From positions 1 to 53,840 of the forward strand of contig CAZKFA010000010.1 in assembly GCA_964551925.1 (NCBI GenBank): 53,840 nucleotides of DNA, read 5' to 3'. Below the pieces are notes generated by a model. That model was not told where the DNA came from. It saw only the letters and a list, made by a program, of their open reading frames with translations, and searched no databases. The translations under genes and the position numbers were made by a program. The stretch comes from CAZKFA01 sp964551925. Lineage in GTDB: Bacteria; Cyanobacteriota; Vampirovibrionia; LMEP-6097. The first letter of the stretch is position 1, and each line of letters begins with the position of its first letter. Positions 1 to 9,477 of the stretch are shown here, in pieces.

Positions 1-39
1 TCTAAAATCATATCATCAAGATAACCCCGGTGTCAAGGG

Positions 40-321
40 CTAACTCATCTGCGGCACTTTGATAGCCGTGTCTTCTTTATCTGGGGCATTAGCCAGCATC
101 GCTACCGTGTCGCTTTCTATAATTTTATCTTCGCGCCAAGCTTTTTGATGCTTGACCGCGGCTACCATTGGTTCAACGCCAGTGGTATCAAGCTCTTGTA
201 ACTGCTCAACGTAACCAAGAATAGCGTTAAGATCGCTAGCATACTTAGTAAGCTCATCTTCTGCTAAGGGCAATCTGGCTAGCTTAGCAATATGTTTCAC
301 TTGTTCGTTAGAGAGAGTCAT
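40..321 (-). CDS. gatC: Glutamyl-tRNA(Gln)/Asp-tRNA amidotransferase subunit C
   Basis: GatC is the small subunit of the GatCAB amidotransferase, which converts misacylated Glu-tRNA(Gln) or Asp-tRNA(Asn) to the correct amide form. The 93-residue product has the usual family length. It opens with the typical helix (LSNEQVKHIAKLARLPL), followed by a segment resembling the family pattern of ILGYVEQLQELDTTGVEPM. It starts with ATG seven bases after the recR stop and is the last gene of the nrdA-ybaB-recR-gatC run. gatA and gatB are not in the window. The identification is firm. Confidence 0.93.
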   Translation of the reverse strand: MTLSNEQVKHIAKLARLPLAEDELTKYASDLNAILGYVEQLQELDTTGVEPMVAAVKHQKAWREDKIIESDTVAMLANAPDKEDTAIKVPQMS

Positions 322-328
322 ATATTAA

Positions 329-940
329 TTATACCAAGACCCTCGCTTCAAGTGCCTTAATCAAAGTAACCTCGTCAGTATAATCTAAATCTGCTCCCAC
401 TGGTAAGCCATGAGCCAAGCGGGTTATAGTGATCTTGCGATTTGGTATTTGTCCTAATAAGCGGCGTAAATAAAGCATAGTCGCCTCTCCTTCAGTACTA
501 AGACCCAGCGCCAGAATAATCTCTACATCAGGCAGATCAAGCATTGCCACTCGTTCAAATAAATTATTAATCGTCAAATCTTCTATTCCAATACCATCTA
601 ACGGTGAAATAACCCCGCCAAGCACATGATAAAGTCCACGAAAGCCATGAGTGCGTTCAATCGCTATCAAATCTTTAACCGTCTCAACTACACAAATATA
701 CGCCTTATCACGACGAGAATCTAAACAAATCTCACAAGTATTGTCAGTAGTTAAATTAAAACATTGCTTACAATATTTAATAGTTTCCTTTGCTAACCGA
801 AAAATCTCAAGAAATTTCTGTGCCTGCTCTGGTGTTTTTTTAAGATAGCTAAAAGCCATTCGCTGAGCAGATCTTGGGCCAACTCCCGGAAATTTTCTAA
901 ATTCTTCTATCAAATCAGCAAGTGCTTTAGTATATTGCAT
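329..940 (-). CDS. recR: Recombination mediator protein RecR
   Basis: RecR works with RecF/RecO to load RecA at single-strand gaps. The 203-residue protein has the expected parts in order: an N-terminal helix-hairpin-helix (FPGVGPRSAQRMAF), a four-cysteine zinc finger (CKQC ... CEIC, about residues 57-72), then a Toprim domain beginning at YICVVE and ending in the RLAHGLPVGADLDY segment typical of RecR. It lies three bases downstream of the ybaB stop, the classical ybaB-recR pairing. Length and motifs are normal. Confidence 0.96.
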   Translation of the reverse strand: MQYTKALADLIEEFRKFPGVGPRSAQRMAFSYLKKTPEQAQKFLEIFRLAKETIKYCKQCFNLTTDNTCEICLDSRRDKAYICVVETVKDLIAIERTHGFRGLYHVLGGVISPLDGIGIEDLTINNLFERVAMLDLPDVEIILALGLSTEGEATMLYLRRLLGQIPNRKITITRLAHGLPVGADLDYTDEVTLIKALEARVLV

Positions 941-943
941 CAG

Positions 944-1195
944 CTAAAGTCCTAGACCTTTAATAATTTTATCGAGGCTATTTTTAGTCAAAGCAGCCGA
1001 TTGCTTATTAGCCTTCTTCAAAACTTCTAGTATTTTTTTCTCTAACACTCGCACCCCAAGATTAAGCACACTTGGGTCTATTTTTATATTTTTGAATTCA
1101 CCCTGTCCGTTTAATATGATAGTGACAGAACCATCATCCGTTTCAACCTGCAATTCACTATGAGCTAATTGTGCTTGAGTTTTGACAAGATCAAC
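944..1195 (-). CDS. ybaB: YbaB/EbfC nucleoid-associated protein, 5' end lost in gap
   Basis: The visible 83 residues match the C-terminal three quarters of the YbaB/EbfC family, small dimeric DNA-binding proteins encoded next to recR. The diagnostic part is the strand-turn-helix around DGSVTIILNGQGEFKNIKIDPS. The start codon and roughly 20-30 N-terminal residues are missing in the adjacent 100-N gap. The reading frame happens to stay open through the Ns into nrdA, but this is not a fusion: a RecR-linked YbaB is a separate gene of about 100-110 residues. Three bases separate it from recR. Confidence 0.85.
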   Translation of the reverse strand, partial: VDLVKTQAQLAHSELQVETDDGSVTIILNGQGEFKNIKIDPSVLNLGVRVLEKKILEVLKKANKQSAALTKNSLDKIIKGLGL

Positions 1196-1295
1196 NNNNN
1201 NNNNNNNNNNNNNNNNNNNNNNNNNNNNNNNNNNNNNNNNNNNNNNNNNNNNNNNNNNNNNNNNNNNNNNNNNNNNNNNNNNNNNNNNNNNNNNN
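1196..1295. other. Assembly gap (100 N) between nrdA and ybaB
   Basis: Exactly 100 N, a conventional placeholder of unknown true length. It hides the 3' end of nrdA, the intergenic junction and the start of ybaB. The flanks share no obvious overlap. Confidence 0.99.
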
Positions 1296-3214
1296 GAAGA
1301 ACTATCAATAGAATCAGCCTCAATCACAGACTCCGAGCGTAAATAATAAAGCGTCTTCACTCCAAGTTCATGCGCCTTCAAATGTAGCTCATTGAGATAC
1401 TTACCACTGATCGGGGATTTCATGAATAGGTTCAACGATTGAGACTGGCAAATATATTGCTGCCTATCAGCTGCTTGTTGCACCAATTCATTCATATTCA
1501 ATTCGTAAGCCGTCTTGAAAATCTTCTTTTCTTCATCGGTCAAGAAATCTAACGGCTGTACGCTACCCTTATAAGCAATGATTTGCCTCCAAACCTCAGC
1601 AGTATCCTTGCCCTTCGACACAAGCAATTCTTCTAAGTAAGGATTCTTCACTAAGAAACTCCCACTTAAAGTTTTTTGCAAATAAGCATTACCTGCAATC
1701 GGCTCTATACAAGGCGTTGCACCACCACAAATAACAGAGATATTTGCTGTTGGTGCTATCGCAAGAATATAACTATTACGCTGATCTCCACCATCAGGAC
1801 AAGGACCTCTCTCGACAGCCAATTGCCTTGAAGCTTTCTTAGCATTCTCATGAATAGCCTTGAAGACTATTTTATTTAAGGCACGCGCCTGCACGCTCTC
1901 AAAGGGAATGTGTTTTTTCATCAGCAGCCCATGATAGCCCATCATACCTAAACCAATAGAACGCTCTTGCTTAGCGGACTGTACGGCACGTTTATAATCA
2001 CGCGAATCAGCAGTTTGAATAAAATTATCAAGCACATTATCAAGTGCTTTGACTGCTGTATAAATCACAAATTCTTTTTCGCTTTCCCATTCATCCCAAG
2101 TCTCTAGATTCAGTGAACCAAGACAACAAACGGCCGTGCGCTCACGATTAGTCGGCAATGTAATCTCAGAACAAAGATTCGATTGATTAACAGTTAGCCC
2201 TTTAGCACGATGATGCTCTGGAACAGCCTTGTTGACTGTATCAGAGAACATAATATAAGGCTCACCAGTCTCAACTCTGTTTTTAAGAATTTTTTTCCAG
2301 AGATCAAACGCATCTATAGTTTTAATGACATCACCAGTATGTGAACATCTCAAATCAAACTTAGTCTTAGCACGCACCGAGCGCATAAACTCATCACTAA
2401 TCACTACTCCATGATGCAAATTGAGACATCTGCGATTCTCATCGCCCCCAGTTGGACGACGAATATCAACGAACTCCTCAATATCAGGATGGTTCACATT
2501 CATATAGACCGCCGCTGCTCCTCTGCGAGTGTTGCCCTGGGAAACAGCTAGGGTAGCGCTGTCCATAACTTTAAGAAAAGGAATGGTTCCGGAAGAACGA
2601 CCACCAGAGCTAAGTTTAGAATTATGACCTCTAACTTGCGACCAGTTAGTACCAATGCCGCCACCACCTTTAGCAAGAAAAGCGTTCTCCTCAAAAGTTT
2701 TAAAAATATCTGAAATTGAGTCACCGACTATATTTAAGAAGCAACTAATTTGGGCGCCGCGATTCGTAGCCGAATTAGTCAACACCGGAGTCGCTGGCAT
2801 AAACCAATTACGTGACATCAAATCATAAAGATCCTGAGCTAGTTCCTTGTCACCACGAGCGATTCCGGTCGCAACACGAGCAAAGAACATCTGGGGATCT
2901 TCACAAATCACCCCCTTAGCATCACGCAAGAAATATCTATCACGCAAAGTTTCTAAACCAAAAAAAGTTAAATTACGATTACGGGTAGAGTCAAGGTTAA
3001 TACTTTTTTGCACACCCTTATCTCCGCGATACTGCGGTGAGTCCCAACTAGAGCTTTGGCCAACGCTAAGAGTAATCTGTTCCAGTAACAAATCACGAGC
3101 TTTTTGCAGGTCATTATTAGATAAAGCCTCAACAATACTGTTTAATTTATCCTGTTCTTTGTTAGGATTATTTCCTTGTTCATTTCTTTCTAGTTCTAGT
3201 GCTTGTTGGTACAT
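1296..3214 (-). CDS. nrdA: Class I ribonucleotide reductase alpha subunit, 3' end lost in gap
   Basis: The large subunit of ribonucleoside-diphosphate reductase, which makes deoxyribonucleotides together with a radical-generating beta subunit not seen here. About 639 residues are visible. Family landmarks include the active-site cysteine region ISCFLN, the glycine-rich FLAKGGGGIGTNW, the catalytic NLCSEI motif and PTANISVICGGATPCIEP near the end of the barrel. It breaks off at KTLYYLRSE..., so only the tail, probably with the redox-active cysteine pair, is in the gap. The first ~90 residues are charged and do not clearly show an ATP-cone. ATG start, with a possible structured leader upstream. 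Confidence 0.92.
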
Positions 3215-3579
3215 AAAGTTGGTTTAATTAGGACAGTGCTATTAAATTTAGCAAGTTAGAGCAACAGCCGGGTAGATTTCTTAAGACTTATGGCGAAATC
3301 ACCTAGAAATCTGCAAAACAAAGTTAGGCTTCCAAGTAACGAAAAGCCTCTAATAAAGAATTATATTAACAATTTAGGACCCTGTCAATTCAGTTTGTGA
3401 TTATTTTTTTTTAACAATTACGGGGGTGAGAAGATCCAGCCCTGCTGCGCTAAAATAATAGTGGTAACATAAAATGACTTGCATGTTTACCAGTGTTGTC
3501 ATAGGCTAGATGTGAGGTTGTTTTTACAAATTCTGGGAGCCTAAATTGTAAATCAACGTCTTAAATAAAAAGAAAACGC
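3215..3579. other. Divergent intergenic region between nrdA and smc
   Basis: This is the only stretch over 300 bases without a gene. The nrdA-proximal half holds the hairpins annotated separately. The smc-proximal half contains an A/T-run stretch and no convincing gene; the longest plus-strand ATG frame noticed is about 11 codons. It presumably carries promoters for both genes, but no clear -35/-10 pair could be fixed. No tRNA, RNase P, tmRNA or SRP RNA signature was found. Confidence 0.7.
3232..3350 (-). promoter_or_regulatory. Candidate structured leader of nrdA
   Basis: Within the 365-base space between the divergent nrdA and smc genes, the nrdA-sense strand can form three stems. AGGCTT/AAGCCT (3344-3349 with 3326-3331) has a 12-base loop. 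AGATTTCT/AGAAATCT (3305-3312 with 3274-3281) encloses an inner GGTGA/TCGCC helix (3299-3303 with 3292-3296). TGCTA/TAGCA (3249-3253 with 3237-3241) has a 7-base loop. The inner helix pairs through a G-U wobble only on the nrdA-sense strand, which favours that direction. No known riboswitch class was recognised, and the cobalamin-box core is absent. Confidence 0.4.
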
Positions 3580-6500
3580 ATGCGTATCAAAGAGATAGAA
3601 CTGGATAATTTTAAAAGTTTTGGTGAAAAAACCACTATCCCTTTTTTGCCAGGTTTCTCGACAATATCTGGACCTAATGGTTCTGGTAAATCTAATGTCG
3701 TCGACTCTCTGATGTTTGCTCTTGGTTTAACAACTACTCGAAACATGCGCGCTGAGAAGTTAACTGATTTATTAAACAATATTACTGGGCGCAATGAATG
3801 TGGCGTTAAAGTTACTTTTCTTAATGAACAAAATGGTGAAGAACTTGTAGTCCAAAGAAAAATTCGCGTAAAAAAAGATGGTTATGATAGTAAATATTTT
3901 TTGAATGACAATGCTTGTACTTTACGCGAAGTACATGACCAACTCAGCAAACACAACATCACTCCAAAAGGATACAACGTCGTAATGCAAGGTGACGTAT
4001 CTTCGATCATTAGCATGAACTCAATCGATCGTCGCAAAATCATAGATGAGATCGCGGGGATCGGTGAGTTTGATCGCAAAATCGAACTTGCTGACAAAGA
4101 GCTTGCTGTGGTTCTAGAAAGAATCGAAAGTCAATCTACAATACTACAAGAATTAAACGTTAGACTTGATCAACTAAGAACTCAACGTGATCAAGCTATT
4201 AAATATGCTGAACTCAAAAAACGTAGGATCGAGTTGGAGAGACAGTTTCTAGTAGTTAGAATCAAACAAGTCAAAAACCAAAAAGATACTACTGAAACAG
4301 AATTAGAAAGCTTCAAAAATCAAAAAAATAGTTTACAAACAGAGCAACAAAGCGTCAACGAAAGTATGGTCGCTGCTCAAGAAGAACTTAATAGACTATC
4401 AAAAGAAATCGAAGATCTTGGCGAAGGTAAAGAAAAAGAATTACAAGCAAAAAAAGAAAGTCAGAAAGAAATAATCGCAAGAGAAGAAAGTACCCTTGAG
4501 TATCTACAACGTCAAATCGAGAACGAACTAGCCGAACAAGAACGCACTGTAAACGAAATCAAAGAATTAAAAAAGACTCTCAAGAATATTGATTTCAAAG
4601 CTCAGGAATTCACTCAAGAAATTGCAAGTATTAAAATCAACATCGAAACAGAAGAAAAACGTTACGAAGAAATTCAACAACAAATTCTCAGCAAAAGTAA
4701 AAACAGTAACCTAAGCACGCAAACAGTTATCGACAGTCAAGACAAGGTCAGCAAGCTCAAAGCTCAGAAATCTACTCTAGAACAAGAACAGGCGCGCTTA
4801 GAGGAGAAAATAAACAACCTCAATGAAACTATTAGCAAGCATAGAGTTGCTGCTGAAGATTCTTTGCGTAAAATCGAAAATCTACAATTGAATTTTGATG
4901 GCGCTGGTGGCGTTAGCATCAAAGAAGAAATCGAGTTCCTCAGCAGAAGCACTCAGGCTCTTAAAGAAGAACAAAGAGCTACTAAAGAAGAAATAAATGA
5001 ACAGGAGTTCAAGCTTAAAAAAATAACTAGTGAACTAGATAAACTAGAGGGTCAAGAACAAGCAGCTAATGCCGCGGGCTTCGGCAAAGCCGTTGATATG
5101 GTTCTTAAGATCGACGGCGTACATGGAACACTCGCACAACTCGGGACTGTTGCTGGCGAATATCAACAAGCAGTAGAAACCGCTGCTGGTGCGCGCTTAA
5201 GAGCAGTAGTAGTAGATGATGACTATGTAGCCCAAGAATGCATTGAGTTTTTACGCGAGAGTAAAGCTGGTAGAGCAACCTTCTTACCATTAAACAAACT
5301 TAGAGAAGCTAAGACTTATCCTTTACCTCAAGAACGCGGTGTTATTGATTGGGCAATTAATCTTGTGAGCTTTAGTGATGAGTTTAGCAATGCTTTCTCT
5401 TACGCACTTGCTGACACTCTTGTAGTAAAGAATCTAGAAATTGCTCGTAAGCTAATCGGTAGATATCGTATTGTTACAGTGCAAGGTGATCTTGTAGAGC
5501 GCAGTGGAGCTATGACTGGTGGTGCGGCTGTTAAATCTAATATTCACTTCGGTGCCGACATAGAACGGCAAAAAGTCAAACTCGAAGAACAGAAGATTGA
5601 ACTCGCTGGCTTCATAGAAAAACTAAAACAAGATCACAACAATCTTGAACAACAATTAGAAGAGTCTAGAACTAGATTAGAGAAGCTAAGGGAAGAATTC
5701 AGCGAGAAACAAGCTCAAAGTGGCATCTCTGAAGTGCAAGTACAATCTCTCAAAGAAAGTTATGAGAAAGAAAAAAACGAGATTATAATTTCTGCTCAAG
5801 CACTCGAGACCATAACTGCTGAAAAAGAAAGCCTCGGCTACAAAATAAAAAATCTGGATGTCGCTATCGACAAAGAAGATGCTACTTTACAAGGCTTAGC
5901 TGCTGAAATGAAGGATCTCAAACTAGAATCAGCGATTCAAGAAAGCCGTGAGATAGAAATTGAAATCAAGCGCTATCAAACAATGTTAAACAATCTCATC
6001 AATGAATCAAAAACAATTGAAGTAGAGAAAAATTTCAACAATCAAAATATTGATAAGCTACAAAACAAAATCACTGAATCTCAAACAGAGATTGATTCTA
6101 TACAAACACAGAAACCAAATCACGAACAAAAGATTGCCGACCTAAAGGCTGAACTTGAAATAGTTAATCAAGAATTAGAAGATATCAAAGCGATACTATC
6201 AGAACGCCAAGAGCAACGCGATAGTATCTCAGGTAAGCTCATCTCTCTTGGGCAGCGTAAAGGTGAGATCACTAGTAGTATCGAATCTACAGCACTCAAG
6301 ATCGTTGAACATAGAAAGAAACTAATCTCAATCAACGAGCACTTAGAGCAATTACTAGAGGAGCTCAAGGAACATCCAGAGCTTGAAACTGTCGAGTTAT
6401 TAGAAGAAGATGTTAGTAAGCTGCAAGCTGAATTAACAGCTATCGAAAAAAGAATGCGCTCTATGGAGCCCATCAATATGCACGCTGTTCACGAGTACGA

Positions 6501-7095
6501 CGAAGTCAATGAAAGAAAAGAAGAGATTGTACAAAAACAAGAGACTTTGAATAATGAGCGCGAGATGTTAATCGCAAAGATTGGTAGCTATAAGCATGAT
6601 AAGAAAGAGTGCTTCATGTTAAATTTCAACACCGTCGACAATTACTTCAGAGAAATTTTTGCAGACCTTTCTTTTGGACAAGGTGAGTTGATACTAGAAG
6701 ATCCGGAAGATGTTTTTGGTGGCGGGCTAGTAATCAAAGCCCAACCTAGAGGTAAAAAAATGCAACGATTAGAGGCTATGAGTGGTGGTGAAAAATCATT
6801 AACAGCTCTAAGCTTCTTGTTTGCACTACAACAATGCAATCCAGCGCCTTTCTATGCTTTCGACGAAGTTGACTCTGCTCTAGATGGGGTCAATGTTGAT
6901 CGTCTCGCTCATAAGATTAGACGCAATGCTGAAACTACTCAGTTCTTAGTAGTAAGCCATAGACGCCCAATGCTAGAACAGTCTGACAGAGCTATTGGTG
7001 TCTCGGTCAATAACAAAGGATTCAGTAGAGTCATTGGTATCAAAAACATTCTTGCTGAAGGTGTCATGGAGGACTTGCAATTGGCGCAAGTATAA
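3580..7095 (+). CDS. smc: Chromosome segregation protein SMC
   Basis: The SMC ATPase is the core of bacterial condensin and organises and separates chromosomes together with ScpA and ScpB. The 1171-residue protein has the full architecture: N-terminal head with Walker A GPNGSGKSNV (about residue 32), a long coiled coil, a glycine-rich hinge around residues 505-650 (including SGAMTGGA), a second coiled coil, and the C-terminal head with the ABC signature MSGGEKSLTALSF and Walker B FYAFDEVDSALD. Its stop is followed three bases later by the scpA start, so all three condensin subunits are probably made from one transcript. Confidence 0.97.
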   Translation: MRIKEIELDNFKSFGEKTTIPFLPGFSTISGPNGSGKSNVVDSLMFALGLTTTRNMRAEKLTDLLNNITGRNECGVKVTFLNEQNGEELVVQRKIRVKKDGYDSKYFLNDNACTLREVHDQLSKHNITPKGYNVVMQGDVSSIISMNSIDRRKIIDEIAGIGEFDRKIELADKELAVVLERIESQSTILQELNVRLDQLRTQRDQAIKYAELKKRRIELERQFLVVRIKQVKNQKDTTETELESFKNQKNSLQTEQQSVNESMVAAQEELNRLSKEIEDLGEGKEKELQAKKESQKEIIAREESTLEYLQRQIENELAEQERTVNEIKELKKTLKNIDFKAQEFTQEIASIKINIETEEKRYEEIQQQILSKSKNSNLSTQTVIDSQDKVSKLKAQKSTLEQEQARLEEKINNLNETISKHRVAAEDSLRKIENLQLNFDGAGGVSIKEEIEFLSRSTQALKEEQRATKEEINEQEFKLKKITSELDKLEGQEQAANAAGFGKAVDMVLKIDGVHGTLAQLGTVAGEYQQAVETAAGARLRAVVVDDDYVAQECIEFLRESKAGRATFLPLNKLREAKTYPLPQERGVIDWAINLVSFSDEFSNAFSYALADTLVVKNLEIARKLIGRYRIVTVQGDLVERSGAMTGGAAVKSNIHFGADIERQKVKLEEQKIELAGFIEKLKQDHNNLEQQLEESRTRLEKLREEFSEKQAQSGISEVQVQSLKESYEKEKNEIIISAQALETITAEKESLGYKIKNLDVAIDKEDATLQGLAAEMKDLKLESAIQESREIEIEIKRYQTMLNNLINESKTIEVEKNFNNQNIDKLQNKITESQTEIDSIQTQKPNHEQKIADLKAELEIVNQELEDIKAILSERQEQRDSISGKLISLGQRKGEITSSIESTALKIVEHRKKLISINEHLEQLLEELKEHPELETVELLEEDVSKLQAELTAIEKRMRSMEPINMHAVHEYDEVNERKEEIVQKQETLNNEREMLIAKIGSYKHDKKECFMLNFNTVDNYFREIFADLSFGQGELILEDPEDVFGGGLVIKAQPRGKKMQRLEAMSGGEKSLTALSFLFALQQCNPAPFYAFDEVDSALDGVNVDRLAHKIRRNAETTQFLVVSHRRPMLEQSDRAIGVSVNNKGFSRVIGIKNILAEGVMEDLQLAQV

Positions 7096-7098
7096 TAG

Positions 7099-7935
7099 AT
7101 GGCAAAGACTGAATACACTAATGATAACTTCTATGCTACTAATCTAAGTAACACGAACTTATTGCCAAGCAAAGAAGACGAGGAACTCAACGATCTTGCC
7201 ATTAATGTACAAGAAGAACCAAGTCTTGAAATTCTAGTCAATCTCGCAAGAGATGGTGATCTCAATCCTTGGGATATAGACCTTGAAAAAGTTACCAGCA
7301 AATACTTACAAGCCATCAACACTAATATTGGAGACAATCTTAAAGAAGCCGGCAAGGCTATTTTTTATGCATCTGTGTTATTACGCATGAAAAGTGATTT
7401 ATTAATGGCTCAATCTAAAGATGCCTTAAATATTGGATTACATGGCGAGCTAGATGATGACGCCATGCTTGAAGAAGAACTCGCTGGGCAAATCAAACAA
7501 ATAACTTTCGATGACTTAGAAGCCGCTCTCAGGCGCAAATTCATACAAAAAGCAAAGCGCTTTAGAAAACTTACGCTTAAAGATTTAATAACAGCATTAC
7601 AGGAAGCTAAGGAAGAAGAAGACGAGAGAATGTATCGTCGTGAGCAAAAGCTGTATAACTTTGACTCTTATAATATTGTTGCTCCAGAAGTATCAGATGA
7701 TATTCTTGATTTAACACACGCAGAGAACCTAGAAGCCTGCATCGAAAAACTACAAGTCCTATTACCAGAGCATCTCGTCAATGGTCAAGGAGTAGAATTT
7801 TTAGAGATAGTAAAAATGTTAGGCACTTGGTCTAACTCTTTTCTGGCTACCATCTTCTTGGCTCATGAAAATATAGTCAGATTAGAGCAAGAGAATTTTT
7901 ATGAAGAGTTATGGATTTATGATGCAAGAAAATAA
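7099..7935 (+). CDS. scpA: Segregation and condensation protein A (kleisin)
   Basis: ScpA is the kleisin bridging the SMC heads. The 278-residue product has the conserved N-terminal segment (LEILVNLARDGDLNPWDIDLEKVTSKYL), the downstream helix YASVLLRMKSDLLM, an acidic linker, and a C-terminal winged-helix region. It starts three bases after smc and its 3' end overlaps scpB. The length is slightly above average because of about 40 extra residues at the N terminus. Confidence 0.92.
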   Translation: MAKTEYTNDNFYATNLSNTNLLPSKEDEELNDLAINVQEEPSLEILVNLARDGDLNPWDIDLEKVTSKYLQAINTNIGDNLKEAGKAIFYASVLLRMKSDLLMAQSKDALNIGLHGELDDDAMLEEELAGQIKQITFDDLEAALRRKFIQKAKRFRKLTLKDLITALQEAKEEEDERMYRREQKLYNFDSYNIVAPEVSDDILDLTHAENLEACIEKLQVLLPEHLVNGQGVEFLEIVKMLGTWSNSFLATIFLAHENIVRLEQENFYEELWIYDARK

Positions 7936-8689
7936 CAATATGAACTTTATAGATTCAAAATTAGAAGCTACAACCAATCAACTAGCTGAGAAATCAATCA
8001 GCGAGTATGTTGATAATAGTTTAAGTAAAATCCTGCCCAGCAGTGGATTTGACTTCAACGAAGAATTATCAAATACAACTCAAAGCACCGACTCAATCAA
8101 ATCAATCATTGAAGAGTCCAAACACAAGAAAATCAAAACTCTTAAAGCACAATTAGAGGCTATTTTATTCCTCAGTGATAAACCAAGATCAACAGAAAGT
8201 TTAGCTGAACAAGCAGAAGCCGATGTTGAACTTGTTAAACAGTGCTTAAATCAGTTAGTGCAAGAATATGAAGATAGAGAAGGTGGCTTAACCATAGATC
8301 GCTCACAAGGTTATTGCATGCAGATTAGTGATGAGTTTGAGTTTCTAACCGACAATATTTTACCTATTGAATTAAGAACTGCTGTATTAAGAACTCTTTC
8401 AACCATTGCTCTCAAAGAGCCGATGTTCCAAAAAGATTTAGTTGATTTGCGTGGAGGCGGTATCTATGAACACGTCAAAGAACTTATCTCGATGGGATTG
8501 GTCAAACGCAGCAAGCAAGGACATTCACATATACTACATACAACTAAGTTTTTTGCTGAGAATTTCAAACTGTCACAAAATGGGTTGGAACTTCAAAAAA
8601 TACTCAAAAGTAGTACTGGCTCAGAAGTAGAGTTTGTCAGACCAGGTAATTTAATCGCAGAAGAAGATACTGTTGATACCAATGAATAG
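7901..8689 (+). CDS. scpB: Segregation and condensation protein B
   Basis: ScpB is the winged-helix dimer that completes the condensin complex. The core begins near residue 80 (LKAQLEAILFLSDKPRSTESL) and continues through the tandem winged helices (TLSTIALKEPMFQKDLVDLRGGGIYEHVKELISMGLV). The first ~75 residues are a charged, probably disordered extension. The start is uncertain: in-frame ATGs lie at 7901, 7919, 7922 and 7940, all but the last overlapping the scpA end. 7901 is given as the longest. The gene overlaps scpA by up to 35 bases, which suggests translational coupling. Confidence 0.88.
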   Translation: MKSYGFMMQENNNMNFIDSKLEATTNQLAEKSISEYVDNSLSKILPSSGFDFNEELSNTTQSTDSIKSIIEESKHKKIKTLKAQLEAILFLSDKPRSTESLAEQAEADVELVKQCLNQLVQEYEDREGGLTIDRSQGYCMQISDEFEFLTDNILPIELRTAVLRTLSTIALKEPMFQKDLVDLRGGGIYEHVKELISMGLVKRSKQGHSHILHTTKFFAENFKLSQNGLELQKILKSSTGSEVEFVRPGNLIAEEDTVDTNE

Positions 8690-9455
8690 TATAAAATGGT
8701 CTGATCGCATAGGAATTTGGGAAGGATTAGAAGACTTTCGAAAAATAATTCTAGAATTATTCTCATTAAATATTAGCAAGATAAACCAGAAGACACTGGA
8801 CCATTACTTCAGAGACTATAACCTTATTTTACAACCGAGTCGAAAAAGTGAACTCACTAAAACTATCAAAGAACAACAAGATCAGCTAGATCCAAAATCC
8901 TCACTGTTTGATGAATTAGAAGAACAGCTCAAAAGCTTAGATAATTTCGAAGAAGAGTTTATCATTCAAAGACAATCAAAATATTTCACCTACGATTATA
9001 TTTTTAGAGATCCTGGCTTTAAAGCAAAAAATTTACTGGGCTTCGTCAAAATCACTAACAAGCTAAAACCCAGTCACAAAGGACTATTAAGCTGGCAACA
9101 TGGCTCCAGAGATCCCATTTTATTTCTTGTTGAATTAATGGGTGGGGCTTTATTCTTCCATATTAATCTTGGTGATGGCGATGGACTAGCTATTATAGAA
9201 GAAACAAGTAAGGGCTATAGATGGACTCACTGCCTTGAATCTGAGTATAGTCAAATGATAAATGCTGAATCTGGAGCAATTTTTATGGACAAAACCAATA
9301 AAAGAATTACGCTCGAAGATAGCAATATTGCTGCCGCTGCCGCTCTCTCAAAGGCTCAAACACGCAATGATCAAGGCATTACAGTACTTGAGAACAATAT
9401 AAAATTGATGAATCTCTATAAAGAGGACCTTGCCAAAATAGACTTCTTTTTCTAA
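8682..9455 (+). CDS. Uncharacterised protein in the condensin operon
   Basis: No family was recognised for this 257-residue protein. It is soluble, with no signal peptide or membrane segment. Its first 100 residues are charged and helical; the C-terminal half contains alternating strand-like segments (LSWQHGSRDPILFLVELMGGALFFHINLGDGDG). ATG at 8682 overlaps the last codons of scpB by eight bases and is preferred over an upstream TTG at 8673. The tight coupling to smc-scpA-scpB hints at a role with the chromosome, but this is only positional inference. Confidence 0.75.
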   Translation: MNSIKWSDRIGIWEGLEDFRKIILELFSLNISKINQKTLDHYFRDYNLILQPSRKSELTKTIKEQQDQLDPKSSLFDELEEQLKSLDNFEEEFIIQRQSKYFTYDYIFRDPGFKAKNLLGFVKITNKLKPSHKGLLSWQHGSRDPILFLVELMGGALFFHINLGDGDGLAIIEETSKGYRWTHCLESEYSQMINAESGAIFMDKTNKRITLEDSNIAAAAALSKAQTRNDQGITVLENNIKLMNLYKEDLAKIDFFF

Positions 9456-9477
9456 GAGATTTGCTATAGTTATTACG

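Noticed and set aside
944..3214. A natural NrdA-YbaB fusion protein
   Set aside because: The join runs through 100 N, and the two families have no functional link; ybaB next to recR is a standard separate gene.
3215..3579. tRNA, SRP RNA, RNase P RNA, tmRNA or a TPP/cobalamin riboswitch
   Set aside because: None of the conserved cores could be found on either strand.
5105..5290. Antisense frames inside smc and other genes
   Set aside because: They are shadow frames without ribosome-binding sites, family features or sensible composition.
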